Source: Hyphomicrobiales bacterium (lineage in GTDB: Bacteria > Pseudomonadota > Alphaproteobacteria > Rhizobiales > Aestuariivirgaceae). From it: a stretch of 5,106 nt of DNA. The translations under genes were made by a program, and so were the position numbers. Each line of letters starts with the position of its first letter. Position 1 is the first letter of the stretch. The DNA lies in contig JALVRJ010000201.1 of assembly GCA_027031305.1 (NCBI GenBank), positions 1-5,106 of the forward strand, read 5' to 3'. The notes under the pieces are model-generated. The model worked only from the letters and a program-made list of their open reading frames with translations, was not told where the DNA came from and did no database searches. Below, piece by piece: positions 1 to 5,106 of this stretch.

Positions 1-596
1 AGGCCGAGCATCTTCGCCACCTTGTCGAAGGCCTCGCCAAGGGCGTCGTCGATGGTGGTGCCGATACGCCGATAGGCGCCGATATCGTCCACCGAGACCA
101 GCTGTGTGTGCCCACCGGAAACCAGCAACAGCAGGTATGGCGGGCGCACATGTGGGTCGGCGAGCATCGGCGAGAGGGCATGAGCTTCCAGATGGTTCAC
201 CGCCACCAGCGGCAGGGAATGGGCCAGCGCCACGGCCTTGGCGCTCATCAGCCCAACCATCAGCCCGCCGATGAGCCCCGGCCCGGCGGTGGCGGCCACG
301 GCGTGCAGGTCACGCCAGCCCGCCCCCGCTTCCGCCAGCGCCCCCCGCATCAGGGCATCGAGCCGCGAGACATGGGCGCGGGCGGCGATCTCCGGCACCA
401 CGCCGCCGAAGGCGGCGTGCTCCCGCACCTGGGAGTAAACCACGTTGGACAGGATCTCGCCGCGTCCCTGCTCGTTCAGGCGCAGCACGGCCGCCGCCGT
501 CTCATCGCACGAGGATTCGATGCCCAGCACCGTCAGCGGCGGACGCGGGAGCGTTTCGCGCATCTTCTCGAGGCGCTTTTTTCTTGCCTTGCTCAT
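1..596 (-). CDS. tsaD: tRNA N6-adenosine threonylcarbamoyltransferase TsaD, N-terminal part (cut by window edge)
   Basis: TsaD (formerly Gcp/YgjD) is the cytoplasmic ASKHA-fold subunit that, with TsaB and TsaE, transfers the threonylcarbamoyl group from TsaC-made threonylcarbamoyl-AMP to A37 of ANN-decoding tRNAs. I translated the minus strand by hand: 198 complete codons are present and the gene runs off the left edge. Visible family marks are [16 protein letters not shown] (residues 23-38), [13 protein letters not shown] (63-75), [10 protein letters not shown] (103-112), the metal-binding HxxxH as NHLEAH with His135 and His139, SGGHTQL (160-166) and [17 protein letters not shown] (182-198). 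The family is about 340 residues, so roughly 140-150 are missing. The start at 596 has AAGGG five bases upstream; Met12 (position 563) is an alternative that would remove a basic leader of 11 residues not seen in E. coli TsaD. It is divergent from hemC, 98 bases away. Identity is secure; the exact start is less so. Confidence 0.96.
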   Translation of the reverse strand, partial: MSKARKKRLEKMRETLPRPPLTVLGIESSCDETAAAVLRLNEQGRGEILSNVVYSQVREHAAFGGVVPEIAARAHVSRLDALMRGALAEAGAGWRDLHAVAATAGPGLIGGLMVGLMSAKAVALAHSLPLVAVNHLEAHALSPMLADPHVRPPYLLLLVSGGHTQLVSVDDIGAYRRIGTTIDDALGEAFDKVAKMLG

Positions 597-694
597 GTCG
601 GCCCTTTTATCTCTGCCAGCGAAGGGTTTCCACGTTTTTCGCCATTATCCCGCAAGCGGCGTCGCAATGGCGGCTTTTCATCGGGGAATTGCAC
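597..694. promoter_or_regulatory. tsaD-hemC divergent intergenic region with presumed promoters
   Basis: This 98-base spacer must carry the promoters of both divergent genes unless they are read from further away. On the minus strand there is a GATAAT hexamer (a five-of-six match to the sigma-70 -10 box, positions 646-651) about 50 bases upstream of the tsaD start, but no convincing -35 at 16-18 bases from it. On the plus strand the same patch reads CATTAT, a weaker -10 candidate for hemC. Shine-Dalgarno candidates are AAGGG (602-606, minus, for tsaD) and GGGGA (683-687, plus, seven bases before hemC). The region is inferred from layout; the individual boxes are weak. Confidence 0.4.
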
Positions 695-1609
695 ATGAGC
701 ACCATCCGCATCGGCACCCGTGGTTCGCAACTGGCACTGGCCCAGGCGCGCGAGACGAAGGCCAGGCTCATGGCCGCACACGGCCTCTCGGAAGATGATG
801 TCGAGCTCGTCATCATCAAGACCACCGGCGACATGGTGCGCGACCGGCCGCTGGCCGAAATCGGCGGCAAGGGATTGTTCACCAAGGAGATCGAGGAGGC
901 GTTACTGAACGGCCATATCGACCTGGCGGTGCATTCCATGAAGGACGTGCCGGCCGAATTGCCGGCCGGGCTGGCCATCGTCTGTCACCTGCCGCGCGAG
1001 GACGCGCGCGACGCCTTTCTCTCCATGAAAGCGGAAAACATCGAATCGCTGCCCGAGGGAGCTGTCGTGGGCACTTCGTCGGTGCGCCGCGCGGCGCAAT
1101 TGCTGGCCATGCGGCCGGACGTGCAAATCGTGCCCTTTCGCGGCAACGTCGACACGCGCCTGCGCAAGCTGGCCGAGGGCGTCGCCGAGGCCACCTTCCT
1201 GGCCTGTGCCGGACTGAACCGTCTGGGGTTGTCCGACAGGATCACCCAGGCGGTGCCGGTGGAGGTCATGTTGCCGGCGGTGGCCCAGGGCGCCATCGGC
1301 ATCGAGGCGCGCGAGGACGATGCGCGCACGCGCGATCTGCTGGCGCCGCTCAACGACGAGGAAACCGCCGTGCGCGTGGCCGCCGAACGCGGTTTCCTGA
1401 TTCGGCTGGAGGGCTCGTGTCGCACGCCGCTGGCCGCGCACGCGGTGCTGCGCGATGGCGAGGTGTGGCTGCGCGTCGAGGCCCTTGCGCTGGACGGCAG
1501 ACGGCGCTGGCGAACGCAGCGCACCGGCGCGCCCGGAGATGCTTTCGCCATGGGCGAGGACGCGGCGGAAGAGATCCTGAAGCACGCCGGCGAGGCGCTG
1601 GTGCGCTGA
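695..1609 (+). CDS. hemC: Hydroxymethylbilane synthase (porphobilinogen deaminase) HemC
   Basis: HemC is the cytoplasmic enzyme that links four porphobilinogen molecules into hydroxymethylbilane, the linear precursor of uroporphyrinogen III in haem, sirohaem, cobalamin and chlorophyll synthesis. The product is 304 residues, close to the usual 305-320. Domain 1 opens with IRIGTRGSQLALAQA (4-18), followed by the IGGKGLFTKEIEEALL loop (56-71) and HSMKDVP (80-86) with the catalytic Asp84. TSSVRRAAQL (127-136) supplies substrate-binding Arg131 and Arg132. FRGNVDTRLRKL (148-159) and LPAVAQGAIGIE (193-204) follow. Cys242 in LEGSCRTPLAAHA is the attachment point of the dipyrromethane cofactor; Asp84 and Cys242 fall at the same numbers as in the E. 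coli enzyme. The frame stays open 37 codons further upstream, but the protein family begins at the chosen ATG, which has GGGGA seven bases upstream. It is divergent from tsaD and is not followed by hemD here. No defect is visible. Confidence 0.98.
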   Translation: MSTIRIGTRGSQLALAQARETKARLMAAHGLSEDDVELVIIKTTGDMVRDRPLAEIGGKGLFTKEIEEALLNGHIDLAVHSMKDVPAELPAGLAIVCHLPREDARDAFLSMKAENIESLPEGAVVGTSSVRRAAQLLAMRPDVQIVPFRGNVDTRLRKLAEGVAEATFLACAGLNRLGLSDRITQAVPVEVMLPAVAQGAIGIEAREDDARTRDLLAPLNDEETAVRVAAERGFLIRLEGSCRTPLAAHAVLRDGEVWLRVEALALDGRRRWRTQRTGAPGDAFAMGEDAAEEILKHAGEALVR

Positions 1610-1689
1610 ATCACGGTGCACTGAAGTTGCCGGTCGCGGACAAGGCCCAAGGGCATGTCCATCCTCGGCGCGGACCCGAAGTGAAAGCT

Positions 1690-1722
1690 CAAGGGCGGGA
1701 TGGCTGGGCCATCCCGCCCTTG
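1690..1722. terminator. Strong hairpin, probable bidirectional terminator between hemC and the symporter operon
   Basis: A perfect 14-bp inverted repeat (arms 1690-1703 and 1709-1722, loop CTGGG) lies in the convergent gap between hemC (ends 1609) and the symporter (ends 1753). On the plus strand it is followed by TGTCGTTGTT, a broken but T-rich tail. On the minus strand it is followed by GAGCTTTCAC, with a shorter T run. Its position 80 bases past the hemC stop and 30 bases past the symporter stop suits an intrinsic terminator serving both genes. Neither tail is a clean U tract, so efficiency is uncertain. Confidence 0.82.
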
Positions 1723-1752
1723 TCGTTGTTCATACGCGTGCCGCGTGGGGCC

Positions 1753-3573
1753 TCAGCCCTTGTCGGCAACCACACCACCCTTCGGCGTGCGGATCTCGTC
1801 GACCAGCGCTTGCAACTCCGGCGACGGCGGCGGCGTCATCCTGGACACGAGGACCATGACGATGAAGCCGATGGGAATGCCGAAAAGGCCGGCGGAGATG
1901 TTCTTAAGCCCGAACAGCTCCGGGTTGCCCAGGCCCAGCGGCGGCGCCGCCGTCCAAATGAGGTAGGCCAGTGTCACCCCGAAGCCAGCCAGCATTCCGG
2001 CGATGGCGCCTTGCGGGTTGGTACGCTTCCACCAGATGCCCAGCACCAGGGCGGGGAAATTGCCCGCCGCCGCCAACGAGAAGGCCCATGCCACCAGCTT
2101 GAGGATGTCCGGTGGCGCCACGGTGGCGGTGGTGGCGCCGAGGATGGCCACACCGATGAGGATGATGCGCGCGGCGATGAGCCGGCGGCCGGTCGGCGCG
2201 TTGGGGTCGAGCATCCGGTAGTAGATGTCGTGGCTGAGCGCGTTGGCCATGGCCAGCAACAGGCCGTCGGCCGTGGACATGGCCGCGGCCAGGCCACCGG
2301 CGCCGACAAGGCCGGTGATGACGAAGGGCAGGCCGGCGATTTCCGGCGTGGCGATGACGACCACGTCCTTGGCGATGGAGAAGTTCTTCCAATCGAGCAC
2401 GCTCACGCCCTTGGCCGAGCAGGCCTGCTGCACCACGTCCACCGAGGCCGCCGCGACGCCGCAGATCTTCACCTTGCCATGGGCACCCCAGACGTAGACC
2501 CAGTCGGGCAGCCTGTCGAGCGCCGTGCCCAGCACGTTCTGGTAGATCTCCAGCTTGACGAAGGCGGCATACGCCGGCGCCGTGACATAGAGGATGAAGA
2601 TGAAGAACAGGGCCCAGCCCACCGAGTAACGCGCCTGGCGCACCGAGGGCGTGGTGAAGAAGCGCATCAGCACGTGCGGCAACGAGGCCGTGCCCAGCAT
2701 CAGGCAGAAGATCAGCGCGAAGAAGTTGAGCGGATTGTAGGTGGTGAAGGGCTGGATGTGCGGCTTCACCCCGGCCAGCACCTCCTTGGTCTGCTCCAGG
2801 TGCGTGATCTGCTCCAGCGCCTGACCATACATGATCTGCGGAATGGGCACGCCGGTGAACTTGTAGGACATGATGACCACCGGCACCAGGTAGGCGATGA
2901 TGAGCACGATGTATTGCGCCACCTGCGTCCAGGTCACGGCGCGCATTCCGCCCAGCATGGAGCAGAACAGGATGCCGGCGAGACCGACGAAGACGCCGAT
3001 GTTGTAAGGGATGTCGAGGAAGCGCTCGGCGATGAGGCCGGTGCCGCGGATCTGCGCCACCACGTAGACGAACGAGGCCGCCAGCAACACGATGATGCCG
3101 ATGAAGCGGGCCAGGTTGCCGCCGAAACGCGCGGCGAGAAAGTCGGGCACCGTGTAGGCGCCGAACTTGCGCAGGAACGGCGCGATGAGCACGGCCACCA
3201 GCACATAGCCGCCGGTCCAGCCCACGACGAAGGCCAGGCCGTCATACCCCAGCAGGTAGAGAGTGCCGGCCATGGCCAGGAACGAGGCGCCGGACATCCA
3301 GTCCGCGGCGGTGGCCATGCCGTTGTAGACGGCCGGCACGGCGCGCCCGGCGACATAGTATTCCGACACCTGCATGGTGCGCGAAAGCACGCCGATGCCG
3401 GCATAGACCGCCAGGGTCAGGCCGACGAAAAGAAAGCCGATGATGCGCTCGGGCACGCCGAGCTGTTCCAGAATGCCCAGAAACACCACGAAGGCCAGAA
3501 AGCCACCCGTGTATATGGTGTAGATCTTGCCCAGATTGGCCAGAAACGGGCTTTTCGTTGTCGCGTTACTCAT
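1753..3573 (-). CDS. Sodium:solute symporter large subunit, VC_2705 subfamily (ActP-like)
   Basis: This is an inner-membrane carrier of the solute:sodium symporter (SSS) family, which takes up small solutes using the Na+ gradient. It is 606 residues from the chosen start, with about 13 hydrophobic segments spread from residue 22 to 577. Family marks are SEYYVAGR (70-77), NGMATAADWMSGASFLAMAGTL (84-105), VTWTQVAQ (213-220), LPHVLMRFFTTPS (298-310), and GAGGLAAAMSTADGLLLAMANALSHD (424-449), where Ser433/Thr434 sit in the region that holds the Na2 site in SSS proteins. The small DUF4212 gene directly upstream marks the VC_2705 type; relatives are often labelled acetate symporters, but acetate is not proven by sequence. 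Start choice: Met at 3573 gives the usual MSxxTxKSPF-like opening and has GGGGGG and AGGA just upstream; Met at 3591, six codons earlier, overlaps the DUF4212 stop as ATGA and is the alternative. The loop at about 356-406 carries Cys371 and Cys385. It is convergent with hemC across a strong hairpin. Confidence 0.93.
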   Translation of the reverse strand: MSNATTKSPFLANLGKIYTIYTGGFLAFVVFLGILEQLGVPERIIGFLFVGLTLAVYAGIGVLSRTMQVSEYYVAGRAVPAVYNGMATAADWMSGASFLAMAGTLYLLGYDGLAFVVGWTGGYVLVAVLIAPFLRKFGAYTVPDFLAARFGGNLARFIGIIVLLAASFVYVVAQIRGTGLIAERFLDIPYNIGVFVGLAGILFCSMLGGMRAVTWTQVAQYIVLIIAYLVPVVIMSYKFTGVPIPQIMYGQALEQITHLEQTKEVLAGVKPHIQPFTTYNPLNFFALIFCLMLGTASLPHVLMRFFTTPSVRQARYSVGWALFFIFILYVTAPAYAAFVKLEIYQNVLGTALDRLPDWVYVWGAHGKVKICGVAAASVDVVQQACSAKGVSVLDWKNFSIAKDVVVIATPEIAGLPFVITGLVGAGGLAAAMSTADGLLLAMANALSHDIYYRMLDPNAPTGRRLIAARIILIGVAILGATTATVAPPDILKLVAWAFSLAAAGNFPALVLGIWWKRTNPQGAIAGMLAGFGVTLAYLIWTAAPPLGLGNPELFGLKNISAGLFGIPIGFIVMVLVSRMTPPPSPELQALVDEIRTPKGGVVADKG

Positions 3574-3576
3574 GGT

Positions 3577-3587
3577 TCCTGCCCCCC
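3577..3587 (-). promoter_or_regulatory. Purine-rich ribosome binding site deciding the symporter start
   Basis: Read on the minus strand, the bases between the DUF4212 stop and the Met at 3573 are a G6 run followed by CAGGA, ending three bases before that ATG. This fits initiation at 3573. The earlier ATG at 3591 has its own candidate, GAGG at four bases, inside the end of the upstream gene, so translational coupling from 3591 remains possible. Confidence 0.5.
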
Positions 3588-3830
3588 TCATTCATCCTCG
3601 GCCACGCCGTATTTCTCGTCGATGGCGTTCTGCCGCCGCGCATACCAGAAGATCAGCACCACGAAGACGATCAGCGATCCCTGCGCGGCCATCCAGAATC
3701 CCAGCGGAAAGCCGAAGATGACCACCTTGTTGAGCACGTTGACGAACGCGTGGATGAGAAAGGCGAACACGAACCATATGGCCAGCACCTGAAACATCAG
3801 GCGCTTGGTTTCCTGCCAGTAAGCGTTCAT
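3588..3830 (-). CDS. DUF4212 protein, sodium:solute symporter small subunit
   Basis: This is an 80-residue membrane protein of the DUF4212 family, which is found almost always next to VC_2705-type symporters and is described as their putative small subunit. Its molecular role is not settled; assembly or regulation of the carrier is the usual guess. Two hydrophobic helices are visible, at about residues 11-33 and 42-63, joined by the typical IFGFPLGFWMAAQGS segment (38-52), with a charged C-terminal tail starting at RRQNAIDEKYG. The start at 3830 is favoured over the open frame to 3872 because GGGGAGGA lies six bases upstream and the family begins MNxYWxxT-like. Its stop TGA (3590-3588) overlaps the first possible ATG of the symporter, so the two genes are one operon and probably translationally coupled. 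It is divergent from the response regulator. Confidence 0.93.
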   Translation of the reverse strand: MNAYWQETKRLMFQVLAIWFVFAFLIHAFVNVLNKVVIFGFPLGFWMAAQGSLIVFVVLIFWYARRQNAIDEKYGVAEDE

Positions 3831-4203
3831 GAATGGTCCTCCCCTCGATTCGCCGGCGGCACCCCCCGCCACCGGCCCATTAAGAAACGCGGTCGACGAG
3901 CGCCGCCGCGTCGGCGAAGCTTATCGCGTGCCTATTTTTTCGACAAGCTCTCTATGGGCGATCATGGTGACAAGCGGCCATTTAATAGTGGTAATTTACC
4001 GTCCACAGGTTGCCGCGACCCCAATGCCTTCCTCTTGTGGTGGCATCTTGCGTTCGTATGCCTCATGCGGTTTCGCTCTTCACATGAGCGTGAGGGCGCT
4101 GCATGGCGGCATGTTTCGATGTATTCTGCCGACAGTCCCAATATCGTGGAATGTCCCCGGCGGTGTTTCGGGGCGAGGTCACACATCATATCGCGGAGCC
4201 ACG
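3831..4203. promoter_or_regulatory. 373-base divergent regulatory region between the symporter operon and the response regulator
   Basis: No convincing gene lies here. The part nearest DUF4212 (3845-3920) is very GC-rich and can form short hairpins such as CGCCG/CGGCG (3901-3905 with 3912-3916). From about 3927 to 4000 the sequence becomes AT-rich for this genome, with a T6 run at 3935-3940 and the interrupted palindrome GGTAA-T-TTACC at 3990-4000. On the minus strand TATTAA (3982-3987) is a plausible -10 box for the symporter operon, without a good -35. Nearer the regulator are small inverted repeats (CTCATG 4062-4067 with CATGAG 4083-4088; CCCCG 4155-4159 with CGGGG 4169-4173) and a near-identical 10-mer pair (4141-4150 and 4188-4197). 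The regulator's Shine-Dalgarno is GGAG at 4195-4198. Promoters for both sides are inferred from layout. Confidence 0.55.
3837..3844 (-). promoter_or_regulatory. Strong Shine-Dalgarno for the symporter operon
   Basis: The minus strand reads GGGGAGGA, six bases before the ATG at 3830. It is the best ribosome binding site in the window and fixes the DUF4212 start. Confidence 0.75.
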
Positions 4204-4893
4204 ATGAATACGCAAAGAACTCTTCTGATCGTCGATGACGACCCCCTGTTGCGCGAAATGCTGGTGGAACAGTTCGCCCTGCACGAGGAGTTCCGCACGC
4301 GGGAGGCGGAAACGGCGGCGGCGGCCATCGCCCTTCTGAAGGAACAGATCTTCGACCTGGTGCTGCTGGACATCGGCCTGCCGGACATGGACGGGCGCGA
4401 GGCCTGTCGCATCATGCGCCGCAATGGCTATGCCGGGCCGGTGATCATGCTCACCGCCAACGACACGGAGGCCGACACTATCCTGGGGCTGGATGCCGGC
4501 GCGAATGACTACGTGACCAAGCCCTTCCGCTTTGGCGTGTTGCTGGCGCGCATCCGGGCGCACTTGCGCCAATACGACCAGAGCGAGAACGTGACCTTGC
4601 GCATAGGCCCCTATACCTTCAAGCCGGCGGCGAAGGTGCTGCTGGACGAGGACGGCCGGAAGATCCACCTCACGGAAAAAGAAGTGGCCATCCTGAAGTA
4701 TCTCCATCGCGCCGGTGGCAAGCCGGTTGGGCGCGACGTGTTGCTGACGGAGGTCTGGGGCTACAATTCCGGAGTGACCACCCACACGGTGGAAACGCAC
4801 ATCTACCGGTTGCGGCGCAAGATCGAGGCCGACCCGGCCAACGCCCGGCTGCTATTGACCGATCAGGGGGGCTACGCCTTGGCCCGTTCGTGA
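4204..4893 (+). CDS. OmpR/PhoB-family response regulator transcription factor
   Basis: This 229-residue protein is a two-component response regulator: a receiver domain phosphorylated by a histidine kinase, joined to a winged-helix DNA-binding domain. The receiver spans about residues 5-118, with the acidic pocket Asp11-Asp12 in LLIVDDDPLL, the phosphoacceptor Asp56 in VLLDIGLPDMDG, the switch residue Thr84 in IMLTAND, and Lys106 in DYVTKPF. The linker leads into a winged helix at about 131-227, with HLTEKEVAILKYL (155-167), the recognition helix THTVETHIYRLRRKI (193-207) and the C-terminal wing LTDQGGYAL (218-226). All key residues are present. The ATG at 4204 has GGAG five bases upstream and places the receiver at the N-terminus as normal; the frame stays open for 125 codons further upstream, but that stretch looks non-coding. 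No kinase gene is next to it in this window, so its signal and partner are unknown. Its divergent placement makes the symporter operon one possible target, unproven. It resembles alphaproteobacterial regulators from memory only. Confidence 0.95.
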   Translation: MNTQRTLLIVDDDPLLREMLVEQFALHEEFRTREAETAAAAIALLKEQIFDLVLLDIGLPDMDGREACRIMRRNGYAGPVIMLTANDTEADTILGLDAGANDYVTKPFRFGVLLARIRAHLRQYDQSENVTLRIGPYTFKPAAKVLLDEDGRKIHLTEKEVAILKYLHRAGGKPVGRDVLLTEVWGYNSGVTTHTVETHIYRLRRKIEADPANARLLLTDQGGYALARS

Positions 4894-4948
4894 TTGCGCG
4901 CGCCCGCGGTGGCACGCCTTGCCGTAGGCGCGGCGACAAGACAACGAC

Positions 4949-4981
4949 ACGGCTGGCCCATGCGCGGCGAAAGCCAGCCGT
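4949..4981 (-). terminator. Hairpin downstream of the response regulator, better oriented for the minus strand
   Basis: A perfect 9-bp inverted repeat, ACGGCTGGC (4949-4957) with GCCAGCCGT (4973-4981), encloses a 15-base loop. On the plus strand it is followed by CCTGATGCC, with no T run. On the minus strand it is followed by TGTCGTTGTCTTGTC when the first base is counted from the end of the stem (overlapping by one), which is T-rich and matches the tail of the hairpin at 1690-1722. It therefore fits best as a terminator for a gene entering from the right, 39 bases past the TAG at 5022-5020, and may also stop transcription from the regulator. Confidence 0.5.
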
Positions 4982-5019
4982 CCTGATGCCTCATGCCAGA
5001 TTGCGTAGTCGCCCGTGAA

Positions 5020-5106
5020 CTATGGCTTTTGCATCTGATTGGCGGCTGAGGGAGGCGGAGCGAAGACCAGCTGCAACAGGGCCAAAAGGATCGCGATGAT
5101 CCAGTT
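5020..5106 (-). CDS. Possible C-terminal tail of an unidentified membrane protein (cut by window edge)
   Basis: The minus strand is open from the right edge to a TAG at 5022-5020, giving 28 codons that begin NWIIAILLALLQLVFA and end PPPSAANQMQKP. The first 16 residues are strongly hydrophobic, like a last transmembrane helix, followed by a short polar proline-rich tail. A hairpin with a T-rich minus-strand tail lies just beyond the stop, which supports a gene ending here. The piece is too short to assign to a family, and an 87-base open frame at a window edge can occur by chance. I recognise no homologue. Confidence 0.35.
   Translation of the reverse strand, partial: NWIIAILLALLQLVFAPPPSAANQMQKP

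Noticed and set aside
584..694. N-terminal extension of 37 codons on HemC
   Set aside because: The HemC family starts at the MSTIRIGTRGSQ region; the extension would overlap the tsaD start and has no support.
108..698. A 196-codon plus-strand open frame opposite tsaD
   Set aside because: It is the antisense shadow of tsaD, whose minus-strand translation carries all the expected motifs.
1417..3792. A 791-codon open frame on the plus strand opposite the symporter and DUF4212 genes
   Set aside because: It is antisense to a clearly real symporter, begins inside hemC and crosses the terminator hairpin. Its product is low-complexity, rich in His, Gln, Arg, Asp and Gly, with no recognisable domain. 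It is what GC-rich third-position bias on the other strand produces.
3847..3879. GC-rich inverted repeat in the symporter operon leader as a riboswitch or regulatory RNA
   Set aside because: The pairing needs mismatches or bulges beyond five base pairs and resembles no RNA class I know; GC-rich DNA gives such stems by chance.
3901..3941. CGCCG/CGGCG hairpin followed by a T6 run as a plus-strand terminator
   Set aside because: The stem is only 5 bp and the T run begins about 18 bases after it, too far for an intrinsic terminator, and no plus-strand gene ends upstream of it.
3962..4189. A 75-codon minus-strand open frame in the divergent spacer
   Set aside because: It has no good ribosome binding site, its composition is unlike a protein family I know, and it lies across the presumed promoters.
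3829..4203. N-terminal extension of 125 codons on the response regulator
   Set aside because: The frame is open but the receiver domain begins right at the Met at 4204, which has its own Shine-Dalgarno. The upstream stretch has no domain and covers the divergent promoter region and the DUF4212 ribosome binding site.
5023..5100. Short plus-strand open frame starting ATGGCTTTTGCA
   Set aside because: It stops after 25 codons, has no Shine-Dalgarno and no recognisable product.

Overview
The window looks like an ordinary chromosomal segment of a high-GC proteobacterium, most likely an alphaproteobacterium. That placement is inferred from the GC-rich coding sequence, the divergent tsaD/hemC pair and the style of the OmpR-family regulator; it rests on recall, not on a database search. 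There is no sign of phage, transposon, CRISPR, tRNA or rRNA.

Layout. Positions 1-596 (minus strand) hold the N-terminal 198 codons of tsaD, the tRNA t6A-modification ATPase, cut by the left edge. After a 98-base divergent spacer, hemC (hydroxymethylbilane synthase) runs on the plus strand at 695-1609 and is complete. A strong GC-rich hairpin at 1690-1722 lies between hemC and a convergent minus-strand operon. That operon reads, from its promoter side, a two-helix DUF4212 small subunit (3830-3588) followed by a large sodium:solute symporter of the VC_2705 / ActP-like type (3573-1753). A 373-base divergent spacer (3831-4203), AT-rich in its middle, separates it from a complete OmpR/PhoB-type response regulator on the plus strand (4204-4893). 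The last about 210 bases hold a 9-bp hairpin and, on the minus strand, what may be the hydrophobic C-terminal tail of another gene (5106-5020).

How the genes relate. tsaD and hemC are housekeeping genes for tRNA modification and tetrapyrrole synthesis, sharing a divergent promoter region. The two symporter genes form a tight two-gene operon and very probably a two-part Na+-coupled carrier for a small organic anion such as acetate; the substrate cannot be read from the sequence. The response regulator has no histidine kinase beside it here and may or may not control the divergent symporter operon. I did not find a clearly novel system. The findings are modest: the regulator/symporter intergenic region, a pair of hairpins with the same downstream 9-mer, an unusual loop in the symporter, and hemC lacking an adjacent hemD.
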